Part shown: positions 63,343-64,000 of the stretch, piece after piece | Layout: each line of letters opens with the position of its first letter | Position numbering within the stretch: the stretch's first letter is position 1 | NCBI RefSeq assembly: GCF_002939475.1 | Contig: NZ_PKFQ01000001.1 | Span: forward strand, 2,480,001 to 2,544,000 | Source: Streptomyces cinnamoneus | GTDB taxonomy: Bacteria > Actinomycetota > Actinomycetes > Streptomycetales > Streptomycetaceae | Direction: 5' to 3' | DNA length: 64,000 nucleotides | Translations under genes and position numbers: made by a program | Notes under the pieces: model-generated | The model's input: only the letters and a program-made list of their open reading frames with translations | Database searches by the model: none | What the model was told of the DNA's origin: nothing

Positions 63343-64000
63343 CCGTACGCATGGTGCGCGGCGTCGCCTTCGACCCCGCCGGGGCGGCGAAGGCGGCCAC
63401 CGACGCGATCCTGCGCGACACCCTGCACGGCCCGCACCGCGGGGTCGTCGTGGACTCCCCGCCGGGGGCGGGCAAGTCCACGCTGGTGGTGCGCGCCGCC
63501 CGGGAGCTGGCCGCCGCGGGCCGCCCGCTGATGATCGTCGCGCAGACCAACGCCCAGGTCGACGATCTGGTGCTGCGGCTGGCCGAGCAGGATCCCGGCC
63601 TGCCCGTCGGCCGGCTGCACAGCAGCGAGCGCCGGCCCTACGACCCCGCGCTGGACGCGCTCGGCTCCGTGGTGACGTCGTCGAGGGCGGCGGAGCTCGC
63701 CGGGCTGGACGTCGTCGTCTCCACGGCCGCGAAGTGGGCGCACACCAAGGTCGCCGAGCCCTGGGGGCACGCGATCGTCGACGAGGCCTACCAGATGCGG
63801 TCGGACGCGCTGCTGGCGGTGGCGGGGCTGTTCGAGCGGGCCCTGTTCGTGGGGGACCCGGGCCAGCTGGACCCGTTCAGCGTCGTGGGCGGTGACGGCT
63901 CGGCCCAGTGGGCGGGGCTGTCCTACGATCCCTCGGCCAGTGCCGTCAGCACGCTGCTGGCGCACAATCCGGAGCTGCCGCAGCACCGGCTGCCGGTGTC
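63339..64000 (+). CDS. SF1 (UPF1/Dna2-like) helicase, N-terminal part
   Basis: First 220 residues of a helicase that runs beyond the right edge. Walker A is SPPGAGKSTLVVRAARELA at residues 40-58. Motif Ia TNAQVDDLVLRL near 70 has the VD-L form of UPF1-like SF1B enzymes. VVVSTAAKWA near 126 is motif Ic-like. Walker B is AIVDEAYQM near 145-153 (DEAY rather than DEAT/DEAS). Motif III is FVGDPGQLDPF near 170-180. GTG 63339 overlaps the middle gene stop by 4 bp. Motifs IV-VI are not visible. Together with the nuclease, the motif set resembles Dna2 split into separate polypeptides. Polarity and substrate (DNA or RNA) cannot be told. Confidence 0.82.
   Translation, partial: MTVRMVRGVAFDPAGAAKAATDAILRDTLHGPHRGVVVDSPPGAGKSTLVVRAARELAAAGRPLMIVAQTNAQVDDLVLRLAEQDPGLPVGRLHSSERRPYDPALDALGSVVTSSRAAELAGLDVVVSTAAKWAHTKVAEPWGHAIVDEAYQMRSDALLAVAGLFERALFVGDPGQLDPFSVVGGDGSAQWAGLSYDPSASAVSTLLAHNPELPQHRLPV

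Overview
The window is a high-GC actinobacterial chromosome segment, almost certainly Streptomyces. The indicators are third-position GC saturation, frequent GTG starts with GTGA/ATGA stop-start overlaps, an AdpA gene carrying an in-frame TTA (bldA-type) codon directly upstream of oligoribonuclease, and the gene order TetR / accD1-accA1-hmgL-acdH ... glmS ... adpA-orn / tRNA-His / sugar ABC-beta-glucosidase, which I recognise from Streptomyces core chromosomes.

Layout. 1-8.3 kb: myo-inositol catabolism. A leftward block (mmsA, cut by the window edge, iolD, iolB, a DeoC/LacD-type aldolase, iolC) and a rightward block (IolE/IolH-like isomerase, IolG, a second Gfo/Idh/MocA dehydrogenase) diverge from one promoter region holding two GTCC-N8-GGAC motifs. 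8.3-13.3 kb: a small HTH protein behind a cluster of GTCAC repeats, copZ behind a CsoR-type palindrome, a paired-hairpin RNA candidate, citrate synthase and a RecD2-type helicase. 13.5-20.1 kb: an unassigned sugar-catabolic cluster (two TIM-barrel isomerases, DUF993, Gfo/Idh/MocA), an EamA exporter with a divergent LysR regulator, and a TetR regulator. 20.3-31.3 kb: a lipoprotein, a secreted S37 peptidase, a RibD_C-type reductase, a one-chain ABC exporter with one degenerate ATP site, a kdpB with no kdpA or kdpC, an agmatinase-family hydrolase and a phosphatase-like protein.

31.3-35.6 kb is the mobile island: a 147-bp MITE-like element, an IS701-family element and a broken IS5-family element, all flanked by CTAG. 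Between them lies a two-gene module: a small protein and a membrane protein with twelve GEGAAx hexapeptide repeats. The insertions meet their host genes exactly at TAG stop codons that lie inside CTAG. 35.5-43.5 kb: acyl-CoA thioesterase, then a TetR regulator divergent from the leucine/branched-chain acyl-CoA operon, with two matching 16-bp operators between them. 43.5-50.7 kb: DUF4429/SHOCT protein, glmS, universal stress protein, adpA and orn. 50.8-55.9 kb: tRNA-His, a cold-shock protein whose stop codon abuts a CebE-like binding protein, two permeases and a GH1 beta-glucosidase. 55.9-60.7 kb: SAM-fold protein, HTH-TPR regulator, histidine phosphatase, PAP2 phosphatase.

60.6-64 kb holds what I think is the most interesting locus: three overlapping genes encoding a predicted Fe-S RecB-family (Cas4/AddB/Dna2-type) nuclease, an unrecognised 514-residue protein and a UPF1/Dna2-like SF1 helicase that runs off the window. 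The first two overlap by 10 bp and the last two by 4 bp, so the products are probably made together. They look like a split Dna2-type nuclease-helicase that could act in DNA repair, replication or anti-phage defence.
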